In this document: in pieces, positions 1-5,846 of the stretch
Position numbering within the stretch: the first letter of the stretch is position 1
How the letters are laid out: every line of letters begins with the position of its first letter
Origin: Clostridiaceae bacterium
GTDB lineage: Bacteria > Bacillota > Clostridia > Oscillospirales > Acutalibacteraceae
Assembly: GCA_016296885.1 (NCBI GenBank)
Contig: JAEDHT010000050.1
Span: forward strand, 1 to 7,763
Length of the DNA: 7,763 nt
Direction: 5' to 3'
Made by a program: the position numbers and the translations under genes
The notes under the pieces: generated by a model
Database searches by the model: none
Told to the model about the DNA's origin: nothing
What the model saw: only the letters and a program-made list of their open reading frames with translations

Positions 1-46
1 GCCATTCAAAGCCCTCTTTTCTATACTTTTGTATAGCCTAATTATA
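1..46 (-). promoter_or_regulatory. Promoter with palindromic operator for a gene leaving the window on the left
   Basis: On the minus strand the -35 box TTGACT (64-69) and the -10 box TATAAT (41-46) are separated by exactly 17 nt; the -35 part lies just right of this interval. Immediately downstream is a perfect inverted repeat, CTATAC-AAAA-GTATAG (21-36), which would cover roughly +1 to +16. That is the usual place for a repressor operator. A ribosome site, GAGGG, is followed 6 nt later by ATG at 3-5 (minus strand), so the regulated gene starts at the very edge and cannot be identified. The promoter is clear. The operator role is inferred from position and symmetry, and the palindrome could also be a small 5' mRNA hairpin. 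Confidence 0.75.
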
Positions 47-63
47 TCATACAACTGCAAAAA

Positions 64-111
64 AGTCAAGTGGTTTTTACTGATTTCTTTAGTATTTTAG
101 CCACTTTTTTT
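64..111. terminator. Bidirectional rho-independent-like terminator overlapping the left promoter
   Basis: AAGTGG (68-73) pairs with CCACTT (101-106), with a smaller inner TACT/AGTA pairing. A run of T follows on the plus strand (105-111). On the minus strand the same stem is followed by GACTTTTTT, so it could end transcription from both sides. It lies about 270 bp beyond the darT stop, with the degenerate repeat in between, so it may close the DarTG unit. On the minus strand its tail overlaps the TTGACT -35 box of the next promoter. The loop is long (27 nt) and the stem modest, so its strength is uncertain. Confidence 0.5.
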
Positions 112-208
112 CGCTTCTGCTGCTGTATGGGTTAATTTTGGGGGAAGTTGGGTAAAATAAGAACCTCTCACGCCTTGCGTTCGAGAACCTTGTTGCTTCG
201 CAATAACA
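112..208. other. Intergenic stretch without recognised gene
   Basis: No coding potential is visible on either strand. Two very short hairpins can be drawn (ACGC-CTT-GCGT near 169-179 and TTGC-TTC-GCAA near 193-203), neither followed by a T run. No clear similarity to the R1-R6 repeats was seen by eye. Confidence 0.4.
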
Positions 209-244
209 ATACCGCTGTCGACACGATTGTATCAACAGCGGTAT
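209..244. repeat. Perfect 10-bp inverted repeat
   Basis: ATACCGCTGT (209-218) and ACAGCGGTAT (235-244) are exact reverse complements around a 16-nt loop. There is no T tract on either side, so it is not a convincing terminator. The left arm plus loop start (ACCGCTGTCGACACG) resembles ACTGCTGTCGAGTCG in repeats R1 and R3, and the loop carries TTGTATCAA, the reverse complement of the TTGATACAA box of the repeats. It is therefore probably a rearranged piece of the same repeat family. Confidence 0.55.
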
Positions 245-257
245 CTGATTTGGGGTA

Positions 258-348
258 AACTCCCATATTTAATACAATGAATGGCTATCGAACTGAGCGT
301 TGCATTTTTAAGTTGGTTTGAGTTCTTCCCCCGCAACAGACACTACCC
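258..348. repeat. Degenerate repeat copy R0, downstream of darT
   Basis: Fragments of the family are recognisable in sequence. AACTCCCATATTTAATACAA (258-277) matches the ACTACCATATTTGATACAA box of the full copies. GAGCGTTGCATTTTTA (295-310) is identical to the end of R6. GGTTTGAGT (315-323) and CACTACCC (341-348) look like displaced pieces of the post-hairpin segment. The central hairpin and the paired GTTTAACGA boxes are missing. It lies between the darT stop and the next promoter, the same position relative to a gene module as the intact copies. The 295-310 match is secure and the rest is by-eye similarity. Confidence 0.6.
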
Positions 349-379
349 TTAAATGATGCATTAACGTCTCTCGACATAC

Positions 380-1414
380 TTATTTCCACAATTCCGAAGA
401 ATCAAGCGGTTGTACTACATAACACATTAGCTTATCATCAAAACAAACCTCGATGCTAATATCTTTAGCTTTCTGAATATTCGGCAAACCAGTAACTGTA
501 AGAATCCCCGGGTTCCTAACATCAAGAGATATTTCTATCGATTCCTGATTGTAAATAGTTCTTGAATTAAACCACTTTAACCATACAGTAACTTTGATTG
601 GATTTAAATCACTCAGATTCGCCTTTTCCATTTCTCTCTCAATATATCTTTTTCCGACATATGTATCAGAGAATGAAATGCTAATTGTGTTACCGTGATA
701 AGAACAATCCGCAAGAAATAATCCATTGTTTTCAAAAGTATCTCGTTTTGGTACTTTGATAATATTTTTATATTTTGCAAATGCCGTATAGTTTTCTTCA
801 CGAAGTAAATTCAATAAAGTTGTTCGCTCTAAATTGTTGCGGCAAAGAATATTACTGATACATGAATCAATTGCCAAAGAGTTCGGATGCACAATTTCAG
901 CGTGTCGATAAGATTTCGTTGTATCAAAATTCTCGAAGGTGTTATCATAAATATAATCAAAATTTAAACGTGAAAAAGCATCAACTCCACTGTATACATT
1001 AGAACCATGACCCGCTTGTGAAGTTTCGGAAAACTGTACTCCTGGAAGAGCCAATAGTTTTTCCAAATCAAAAAGCAAAAAGATTGGTACAGGTACATTA
1101 GCGTTTTCATCTCGATCATATCGTAGGGCAGGATGCTTATACCCTTCATTGTAATATTGCGTGGGTGTTAATGGTCTAAAATAAAAACGGACTTTCGATA
1201 CCACACCGGAGTTAGTCATATCAATAACTTGACGACTCGCATTGTCATTACGCATAACTTTAAGATGTGATGCGTCTGCTCTGCTATAAAGATAACCGGA
1301 ATTCAAAATGCTTACCGCATTGGTTACATCCGTATAATGAAATGCGAATCGAGGCCACCAAGAAACCGAACTATGATTTTCGCAATTATCGCGAATAATA
1401 TCTTTATAGGTCAT
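380..1414 (-). CDS. darT: DarT-family ADP-ribosyltransferase toxin
   Basis: A 344-aa protein of the DarT (DUF4433) family, enzymes that use NAD+ to ADP-ribosylate bases in single-stranded DNA, blocking replication and providing anti-phage defence. Visible family signatures are the NAD-binding FHYTD (25-29) near the N-terminus, the segment R76-x-YFRPLTPTQY (76-87), and RHAEIV (170-175) with E173 the probable catalytic glutamate; R61 may be the family's conserved arginine. The DarT fold ends around residue 215, leaving a C-terminal extension of about 130 residues without a recognised domain, longer than the compact (about 200-220 aa) DarT2 type; this and the TPTQY motif suggest a DarT1-like toxin, which is an inference. 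The start ATG at 1414 is chosen because AAGGAGG (1421-1427) precedes it by 6 nt. An upstream start at 1435 would overlap darG and lies before that site. It begins 1 nt after the darG stop, so translation is probably coupled. Confidence 0.88.
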   Translation of the reverse strand: MTYKDIIRDNCENHSSVSWWPRFAFHYTDVTNAVSILNSGYLYSRADASHLKVMRNDNASRQVIDMTNSGVVSKVRFYFRPLTPTQYYNEGYKHPALRYDRDENANVPVPIFLLFDLEKLLALPGVQFSETSQAGHGSNVYSGVDAFSRLNFDYIYDNTFENFDTTKSYRHAEIVHPNSLAIDSCISNILCRNNLERTTLLNLLREENYTAFAKYKNIIKVPKRDTFENNGLFLADCSYHGNTISISFSDTYVGKRYIEREMEKANLSDLNPIKVTVWLKWFNSRTIYNQESIEISLDVRNPGILTVTGLPNIQKAKDISIEVCFDDKLMCYVVQPLDSSELWK

Positions 1415-1415
1415 T

Positions 1416-2291
1416 TTAGACCTCCTTAAATGCAAGAGCTCTGCCTAACCCTGCATTAATCTGATAACCGTCTTCCATACACTCATTTTTAGCGTTGAAT
1501 AACTTGATTTTCGATAAATATCCTGCCGAAAACAACAAGTCGTATACTAATTTTTCGGTCTCGCTTGCATCGTCAGCAGAAAAAACAGAATGACTTCTTA
1601 TAAAATCCCATAGTCGATAAAAATGACTTTCCTCAACCGTCCAAAACTTACTTGTTGCTTGATGAGATATGTGCATTTTATTTTCGATATATTTCATCTC
1701 ATAACTTTGGCCATGGGAAGTAAATGCATATGGAAACATAGCGCTTAAATAGGCCAAATCATCTTTCACACCATTAAACGACATATCCTTTGCGTTTGCC
1801 CTTAGCCAATCCGCTGTTTTTTGTTGTTCTTTGTGTTCAGGTATAACATCGGGATTGGTGCCCAAGTAAATGTATACATCTATTGGAAGCTTTTTCAAGT
1901 AACGTTCCATTAACGGTTTAACCTTATTCCAATCCAATTCACCATTACCACATCCAAGTCTTGGGAACGCAATAGATGTAATATTTTTTTCTGCATAGGT
2001 TTGAACAAATTTCATTAAACCTTTTTCTATATATTCAAGTTTGGATGGATTTCTCCAATTTTCTTTTGTTGGAAATAATAAAAGCCAATGATCCGGCTCA
2101 TAAAATAACATTAATTTCCCAACTGTAAGTAAATGTTTCTCGCAAACAGATTTATACCTTTCAAACATTTCAGGATAACGTTGCTTAAAAGAAAGTGCCA
2201 AACCCTTTCCCATAACGCCAACGGTATTAACAGTATTAACGATGACTTGAGCAGGACTTTCAAATATATCTCCTTCAATATACTCAATCAT
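1416..2291 (-). CDS. darG: DarG-type macrodomain antitoxin
   Basis: A 291-aa protein with an N-terminal macrodomain (about 1-150) of the DarG/ALC1-like branch. It removes ADP-ribose from DNA and so undoes DarT damage. Visible motifs are GDIF (7-10), NTVN-x-VGVMGKGLA (19-32) with N22, PTKENWRNPSK (74-84) with K76 in the place of the DarG catalytic lysine, and PRLGCGNGELDW (110-121) for the phosphate-binding loop. The C-terminal part (about 155-291) has no fold I can name; in known DarG proteins this region binds and blocks the toxin directly, and I infer the same here. Ribosome site AGGAG (2299-2303) stands 7 nt before the ATG. The gene lies 14 nt after the HTH gene and 1 nt before darT, so the order is antitoxin first, whereas many described loci place darT first. 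Confidence 0.9.
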   Translation of the reverse strand: MIEYIEGDIFESPAQVIVNTVNTVGVMGKGLALSFKQRYPEMFERYKSVCEKHLLTVGKLMLFYEPDHWLLLFPTKENWRNPSKLEYIEKGLMKFVQTYAEKNITSIAFPRLGCGNGELDWNKVKPLMERYLKKLPIDVYIYLGTNPDVIPEHKEQQKTADWLRANAKDMSFNGVKDDLAYLSAMFPYAFTSHGQSYEMKYIENKMHISHQATSKFWTVEESHFYRLWDFIRSHSVFSADDASETEKLVYDLLFSAGYLSKIKLFNAKNECMEDGYQINAGLGRALAFKEV

Positions 2292-2305
2292 AATAATTCT
2301 CCTAT

Positions 2306-2524
2306 TTATACAATTGTTACAGTTTCTCCGTTAGAATATATAAACTCACATTTCAGCTCACACCCAGATACAAGAGCGATATTTGCTAATTCTTCTACAG
2401 AAAAATTTCCTCTCTTCATTTTTTGATTAAAAGCTTGAGGTGTTTTGTTCAATCTTCTTGCCATTTCAGCCAATGACATATTAGATTTTAAGCAAAGCAT
2501 TTTAAGTTGATCGTCAATTCTCAT
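2306..2524 (-). CDS. Small XRE-like helix-turn-helix protein, probable autoregulator
   Basis: A 72-aa protein that is almost entirely one Cro/C1-type HTH fold. Helix 2 is around MSLAEMARRL (16-25), the recognition helix around TPQAFNQKM (28-36), followed by SVEELANIA. A short beta-rich tail ends the protein. It is the first gene of the HTH-darG-darT operon, 14 nt ahead of darG, so it most likely represses the operon promoter, in the manner of toxin-antitoxin regulators; no DNA target was established. The start ATG at 2524 follows AAGGAGG (2535-2541) with a 10-nt spacer. A TTG at 2560 in the same frame lies inside the promoter region, before that ribosome site, and is rejected. Confidence 0.85.
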   Translation of the reverse strand: MRIDDQLKMLCLKSNMSLAEMARRLNKTPQAFNQKMKRGNFSVEELANIALVSGCELKCEFIYSNGETVTIV

Positions 2525-2548
2525 TTTAAACAAGCCTCCTTCATATGT

Positions 2549-2577
2549 ATTATAAATCAAAATCTTTACTTCGTCAA
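2549..2577 (-). promoter_or_regulatory. Promoter of the HTH-darG-darT operon
   Basis: On the minus strand TTGACG (2572-2577) and TATAAT (2549-2554) are 17 nt apart, a near-perfect sigma-A promoter. AT-rich DNA (2578-2629) lies upstream and may act as an UP element. The predicted start at about 2542 falls beside AAGGAGG (2535-2541), so the mRNA leader would be only about 18 nt, with the ribosome site at its extreme 5' end. Confidence 0.85.
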
Positions 2578-2629
2578 TAAATATGTTTATATTTTATTGG
2601 AAAATTTACAAAAATAAATGTTTTTAATA

Positions 2630-2830
2630 GTTTAACGATTTGCGGTTGTTTAACGATAGCCATTTTTGAGATAAGAAATATCACCCTTAACAACTACACT
2701 ATTTGCTACAAAACAACCCGCATTAACGGTAAAAATAACCGAAAATGAGGGTTTTAGTCCTGTCAAAACCCGTTGAAGTTAATGTAATAAATTGATACAA
2801 TTTACTGCTGTCGAGTCGAGCGTTGCAATT
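2630..2830. repeat. Intergenic repeat copy R1
   Basis: First full copy, upstream of the HTH promoter. It has paired GTTTAACGA boxes at 2630 and 2648, a central hairpin at 2717-2751 (inner stem CGGT/ACCG; one mismatch in the outer stem, CCCGCATT), TTGATACAA near 2792, and the terminal GAGCGTTGCA ending at about 2828. AAATTG-ATA-CAATTT near the right side is a perfect small palindrome. The part from 2721 onward is nearly identical to R3. Confidence 0.9.
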
Positions 2831-2928
2831 TGATTTTCCCAGTGTTTATCAGCTGTTTAACGATTTTCGGTTATTTAACGATAGCCACTTTTGAGCCTAC
2901 CAGAACAACTACCATATTTGATACAAAA
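2721..2928. repeat. 208-bp near-identical duplication, left copy
   Basis: This stretch, from the hairpin of R1 to just before the hairpin of R2, matches 3151-3358 at every base except position 2755 (T) against 3185 (G); the offset is 430 bp. Outside these limits R1/R3 and R2/R4 diverge quickly. It marks a recent duplication, unequal exchange or gene conversion involving two adjacent repeat units. Confidence 0.9.
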
Positions 2929-3045
2929 CAACCCTCATTAACGGAAAAATCGACTGAAAATGAGGGTTGGAGTCTTGTCACTACCCGTTGAAAATCAAGT
3001 TGTATTTTGATACAATGCAACACTACCAAACCGAGCGTTGCAAAT
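2855..3045. repeat. Intergenic repeat copy R2
   Basis: Tandem neighbour of R1, beginning 225 bp after it. It has GTTTAACGA at 2855 and a variant ATTTAACGA 18 bp on, the hairpin at 2932-2966 with an intact CCCTCATT/AATGAGGG stem, TTGATACAA at 3008-3016 with one base changed after it, and the end GAGCGTTGCA at about 3042. The right end forms an imperfect hairpin TGCAACACT/AGCGTTGCA. The conserved linker TTATCAGC precedes it, as it does R3-R5. Confidence 0.9.
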
Positions 3046-3069
3046 TGATTTCCCCAGTATTTATCAGCC

Positions 3070-3260
3070 TTTTAACGATTTACGGTTGTTTAACGATAGC
3101 CATTTTTGTGACCCGCTTTACAACTACCATATTTGATACAAAACAACCCACATTAACGGTAAAAATAACCGAAAATGAGGGTTTGAGTCCTGTCAAAACC
3201 CGTTGAAGTTAATGTAATAAATTGATACAATTTACTGCTGTCGAGTCGAGCGTTGCAATT
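3070..3260. repeat. Intergenic repeat copy R3
   Basis: Third tandem copy, 215 bp after R2. The first box is altered to TTTTAACGA, and the second GTTTAACGA is intact. The hairpin lies at 3147-3181 with inner CGGT/ACCG and one outer mismatch (CCCACATT). Its right half is the duplicate of R1. Confidence 0.9.
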
Positions 3261-3358
3261 TGATTTTCCCAGTGTTTATCAGCTGTTTAACGATTTTCGG
3301 TTATTTAACGATAGCCACTTTTGAGCCTACCAGAACAACTACCATATTTGATACAAAA
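3151..3358. repeat. 208-bp near-identical duplication, right copy
   Basis: Counterpart of 2721-2928, spanning the junction between R3 and R4, with one mismatch (3185). The edges of the high-identity block fall at the hairpins of the two units, not at the repeat ends. Confidence 0.9.
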
Positions 3359-3474
3359 TAACCATCATTAGCGGAAAAATCGACCGAAAATGAGGGTTTG
3401 AGTCCTGTCGCTGCCCGTTGGCAACAGCGTTTAACTTTGATACAATGCAACGCTACCGCACCGAGCGTTGCAAT
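3285..3474. repeat. Intergenic repeat copy R4, following the SLATT gene
   Basis: Fourth tandem copy, 215 bp after R3, and the one next to the 3' end of the CBASS-like operon (45 nt from the SLATT stop). The central hairpin is at 3362-3396, with an outer mismatch (CCATCATT). The right end makes a perfect 9-bp hairpin TGCAACGCT/AGCGTTGCA around ACCGCACCG, the clearest form of the terminal stem in any copy. Confidence 0.9.
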
Positions 3475-3518
3475 TATCGGATGTGTTAAAAATTCTTGCC
3501 ACAATATGACATATACAC

Positions 3519-4076
3519 TTACTTGCGTAGTTTTTCAGGCAACATCTGGTTGAGTTCCTCCCGTGAGAAGAACTGAGATTCTCCCTTTTTGATTGCATTT
3601 TGCGCCAACGCATAGCTTCTCCCATCCGTTAAAGGAGCATTTTTATATATCTTTGCTGTTTTAGTTCGAAGATCATCTCTTGTTTTAACTATCTCTTCTG
3701 TAGACATAGATGCAAAATCTGTAAGTAAAGCAAGGTATTCTTCTCTCACAGACCATAGACTATTGGATGTGATATGGTGGCGAGCGTAGGTGTTAGAAAA
3801 ATCAGAATCCTTAAAATATGCTGTCAATACCAGTAATACTGTGGAACAAATACCACCAATCCACGTCAGTATTGTTTGGTTTGTAATTACAGCCGCTAAA
3901 AAACCACCAGTAGATATAGCGGAAAGAATAATCTGTAACCATTTCAAAACAGAATTACGTTTTTTTAGACGTCCGGCATGAATTACTTGGGTAGTGTAAG
4001 TATAAACCACTTTCCCAAAAGCCTCTTCTAACATACTGTAAAGAGCATCACGATGTTGCTGGGAATTTGTTTCCAT
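3519..4076 (-). CDS. SLATT-domain two-helix membrane effector of a CBASS-like system
   Basis: A 185-aa protein whose topology and position fit the SLATT effectors (SMODS- and SLOG-associating 2TM). These are predicted to respond to a nucleotide signal made by the partner enzyme and to disrupt the cell membrane, killing infected cells. A soluble N-terminal helix region (1-43) is followed by two hydrophobic helices at about 46-65 and 69-88 with only a short turn between them. A charged, mostly helical C-terminal region of about 95 residues follows, the usual SLATT layout. ATG at 4076 is chosen because GGAGG (4084-4088) lies 7 nt upstream; in-frame ATGs at 4139 and 4097 precede that site. The gene overlaps the end of the CD-NTase gene by 29 nt, so the two are co-translated. 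The exact SLATT subfamily is not determined. Confidence 0.8.
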   Translation of the reverse strand: METNSQQHRDALYSMLEEAFGKVVYTYTTQVIHAGRLKKRNSVLKWLQIILSAISTGGFLAAVITNQTILTWIGGICSTVLLVLTAYFKDSDFSNTYARHHITSNSLWSVREEYLALLTDFASMSTEEIVKTRDDLRTKTAKIYKNAPLTDGRSYALAQNAIKKGESQFFSREELNQMLPEKLRK

Positions 4077-4941
4077 ATATTTCCCTCCACTTATCATTCC
4101 AAAGATAGTTATAATTTTTATTGTAATATTCCAAGGCATCTAAACATTTAGCGTGAGCTTCTTCTGCCTCCCGCTTAAAACCATATTTAGCGTAAACTCT
4201 TTGATTACTACCAGGTTTCAGCCAGTAGTCTTGGTTAGATACCTCAACCAAATATTGAAAAAAGTCTCGAGACATCCAATCGTAGTACGAATAGGATTTA
4301 TCTGCGTACTCATATTGTTGCATAAATCGATAAGCCAATGTATCGATTAAGATGCCTGGCATCAAAACACACTTTGTTGCATTCCAAGCGCGCATCATTT
4401 GACACAAACGCTTCAAATTTCCGTTTGTTATGGAATTCCGCCCATTAAAAGTAAGTATTTCAAGTTTTGGGTTCATGGATTTCCAAGAACCGCCGTTGTT
4501 AGTATCTGCATAACAATAACCCGAATCATCCGAATACTTAAATGCGGGAACAACTTCGAATTTTACGCCATCGGAAAACATAATGTCCACAACCTGACCA
4601 TCCGCACCGATACGCGAGGTGCTGTATGTTTTTAAAAGGCTGTTCCTTACCGCTTGCAACAGTGCGGATTGACCATTCCCGCTATAGCTATTATATTTTG
4701 AATATTCAGTCCAAGGTAATTCTACCACAATGTCAATATCACTTGTGTGAATCAACGTCCCTCGTCCATACGAACCAACATATAAACTGTGTAATGTTTC
4801 GGAATCACTACCCCAAAAATCATGGTTGATTCTTTTGGTGATTGCATGATAGCGGCTTTGAATATTCGAAACAACCTTATCGCTCATACGAAGGTTCTTA
4901 CAAAATTGTTGAAAATCACTTGATACTGAAATTTCCCCCAT
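4048..4941 (-). CDS. CD-NTase (SMODS nucleotidyltransferase), CBASS signal synthase
   Basis: A 297-aa enzyme of the cGAS/DncV-like nucleotidyltransferase family, expected to make a cyclic or linear oligonucleotide signal on phage infection. GSYGRGT (56-62) is the nucleotide-binding GS motif, and SDIDIVVELP (67-76) carries the metal-binding D68 and D70. FEVVPAF (128-134) supplies the third acidic residue as E129 instead of the more familiar aspartate. Y-x-ADTNNGGSWKSMNP (144-158) is typical of the SMODS family. The C-terminal half is helical, as in the family. The product nucleotide cannot be predicted. ATG at 4941 is preceded by AGGAGG (4946-4951) at 4 nt. The frame stays open upstream to 5235 only because repeat R5 lacks stops. 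No Cap2/Cap3 or HORMA/TRIP13 genes accompany it, so this is a minimal two-gene system. Confidence 0.88.
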   Translation of the reverse strand: MGEISVSSDFQQFCKNLRMSDKVVSNIQSRYHAITKRINHDFWGSDSETLHSLYVGSYGRGTLIHTSDIDIVVELPWTEYSKYNSYSGNGQSALLQAVRNSLLKTYSTSRIGADGQVVDIMFSDGVKFEVVPAFKYSDDSGYCYADTNNGGSWKSMNPKLEILTFNGRNSITNGNLKRLCQMMRAWNATKCVLMPGILIDTLAYRFMQQYEYADKSYSYYDWMSRDFFQYLVEVSNQDYWLKPGSNQRVYAKYGFKREAEEAHAKCLDALEYYNKNYNYLWNDKWREIYGNKFPATS

Positions 4942-4971
4942 ACTACCTCCTGAAGTTGTTTCGTTTTGTTT

Positions 4972-5000
4972 ATTATAACATAATTTGACTCTTTTTTCAA
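4972..5000 (-). promoter_or_regulatory. Promoter of the CD-NTase/SLATT operon
   Basis: TTGAAA (4995-5000) and TATAAT (4972-4977) on the minus strand with a 17-nt spacer. Predicted leader of about 24 nt. It lies 30 bp beyond the edge of repeat R5, outside the repeat, so the promoter belongs to the module and not to the repeat. Confidence 0.85.
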
Positions 5001-5030
5001 TATATACGGTAACAAGTACACTTATCAGCC

Positions 5031-5221
5031 GTTTAACGAATTGCGGTTGTTTAACGATAGCCATTTTTGAGAGGACAAGAACAACTACCATATTTGATAC
5101 AAAGTAACCCTCATTAGCGGAAAAATCAACCGAAAATGAGGGTTTAAGTCCTATCACTACCCGTTGAAAACAATTACCATAAGTGATACATTTTAACCGC
5201 ACCGAACGAAGCGTTGCAATT
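5031..5221. repeat. Intergenic repeat copy R5, following the pRiA4b-like gene
   Basis: A full, single copy between two modules. GTTTAACGA boxes are at 5031 and 5049, the hairpin at 5108-5142 has a perfect outer stem CCCTCATT/AATGAGGG and inner CGG/CCG, and the end box is AAGCGTTGCA. It finishes 10 nt beyond the stop codon of the pRiA4b-like gene. The segment between the hairpin and the end box has diverged (GTGATACATTTTAACC). Confidence 0.9.
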
Positions 5222-5231
5222 GCTGAGATTA

Positions 5232-5822
5232 TCAATCAAACCAAAAAGGTGCATATCCGTCTTCAATTATATCGATTTCACCTTTAAACAAAGCGTTTAT
5301 ATTATCGAGATTGAACCAACGGTAATCCCACGGCATCATTCGGTTATTATAATAAATAGGTTCTTTTGTTTTGCCGTCTTTATCGATTTGCTCTATGAGC
5401 CCTTGCAGTTCATCGGAGGACATATCATCAATGATACCGCAACCTGAGCCTTCAGTGATATACGGATATCTTCTGCCTTGACCGCGCTCCATATCTTCAA
5501 CACCGATAAGCTCTATCCAAAAGGTCTGTGTTGTGCCAAAGTCATAATCCATACGAAGACGATCGCCTATTTTAAGGTCCAGCTGATGCAGTTTGAAAAC
5601 CGCCATATCGATTTGCTCTTCGTCTGCATCATCGCCCGGAATTTCAAACCGACCATCTTTATAATGAAATTCAAATAGATGATATGCCATCGTGTCAAAC
5701 GCAGCTAAAACAGCGTAACCGAGTTGATCCAATCGGTAATTTGAGGAAACAGCAATATTTCGCCATATCTTTTCTGCTAATCCTTCGTAGGAAATATGAA
5801 AGGTATATACTTTTGCAGACAT
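5232..5822 (-). CDS. Plasmid pRiA4b ORF-3 family protein
   Basis: A 196-aa protein resembling the pRiA4b ORF-3-like family (PRiA4_ORF3), named from an Agrobacterium plasmid and common on mobile elements but of unknown biochemical role. Features that fit are the N-terminal strand-rich opening (KVYTFHISY) followed by IWRNIAV (19-25), the HLFEFHY motif, and RMDYDFGTTQTFWIEL (89-104), the family's YDFGD-W core with T in place of the usual acidic residue. The glycine-rich YPYITEGSGCG (119-129) sits where the family has its conserved Cys-containing loop. The C-terminus is acidic and aromatic and ends in FWFD. It starts 24 nt after the ATPase stop, with GAGG (5830-5833) 7 nt ahead of the ATG, so it is the second gene of a two-gene operon. 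A link to defence is only by neighbourhood. Confidence 0.75.
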   Translation of the reverse strand: MSAKVYTFHISYEGLAEKIWRNIAVSSNYRLDQLGYAVLAAFDTMAYHLFEFHYKDGRFEIPGDDADEEQIDMAVFKLHQLDLKIGDRLRMDYDFGTTQTFWIELIGVEDMERGQGRRYPYITEGSGCGIIDDMSSDELQGLIEQIDKDGKTKEPIYYNNRMMPWDYRWFNLDNINALFKGEIDIIEDGYAPFWFD

Positions 5823-5846
5823 ACTAAAACCTCGTTTACATCTGAT

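Noticed and set aside
209..244. Terminator for darT
   Set aside because: The stem is perfect but has no T tract on either strand. The hairpin at 68-106 is the better candidate.
1415..1435. Upstream start for DarT at 1435
   Set aside because: It lies within darG and before the AAGGAGG that sits 6 nt ahead of the ATG at 1414.
2133..2426. Plus-strand frames opposite darG, the CD-NTase, the pRiA4b-like gene and the ATPase
   Set aside because: They are antisense to well-supported coding sequences and show no family motifs or ribosome sites.
2967..3206. Plus-strand 79-codon frame across R2 and R3
   Set aside because: It spans two repeat units and their linker, has no ribosome site, and is not preserved at the equivalent place in the neighbouring units.
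2630..3474. CRISPR array
   Set aside because: The repeat units are about 190-200 bp with tiny conserved linkers, not short repeats with unique spacers, and no cas genes are present.
3301..3504. Minus-strand 67-codon frame inside R4; the repeats share the peptide GLKPSFSVDFSVNEGC in several copies
   Set aside because: The frame is interrupted just upstream in R1/R3 and R6 and has no conserved start or ribosome site. The shared peptide follows from DNA conservation around the hairpin.
5031..5221. Miniature transposon (MITE)
   Set aside because: The two ends (GTTTAACGA and GAGCGTTGCA) are not inverted repeats beyond AACG/CGTT, and no target-site duplication is evident around the copies.
5031..5221. 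Canonical integron attC site
   Set aside because: As a firm annotation it fails: no RYYYAAC box is found at the gene-proximal end, the length is above the usual range and no IntI gene is in view. It is kept only as a hypothesis.
4942..5235. N-terminal extension of the CD-NTase of about 98 residues through repeat R5
   Set aside because: It is read from repeat and promoter DNA. The ribosome site AGGAGG and the first family-like residues support ATG at 4941.
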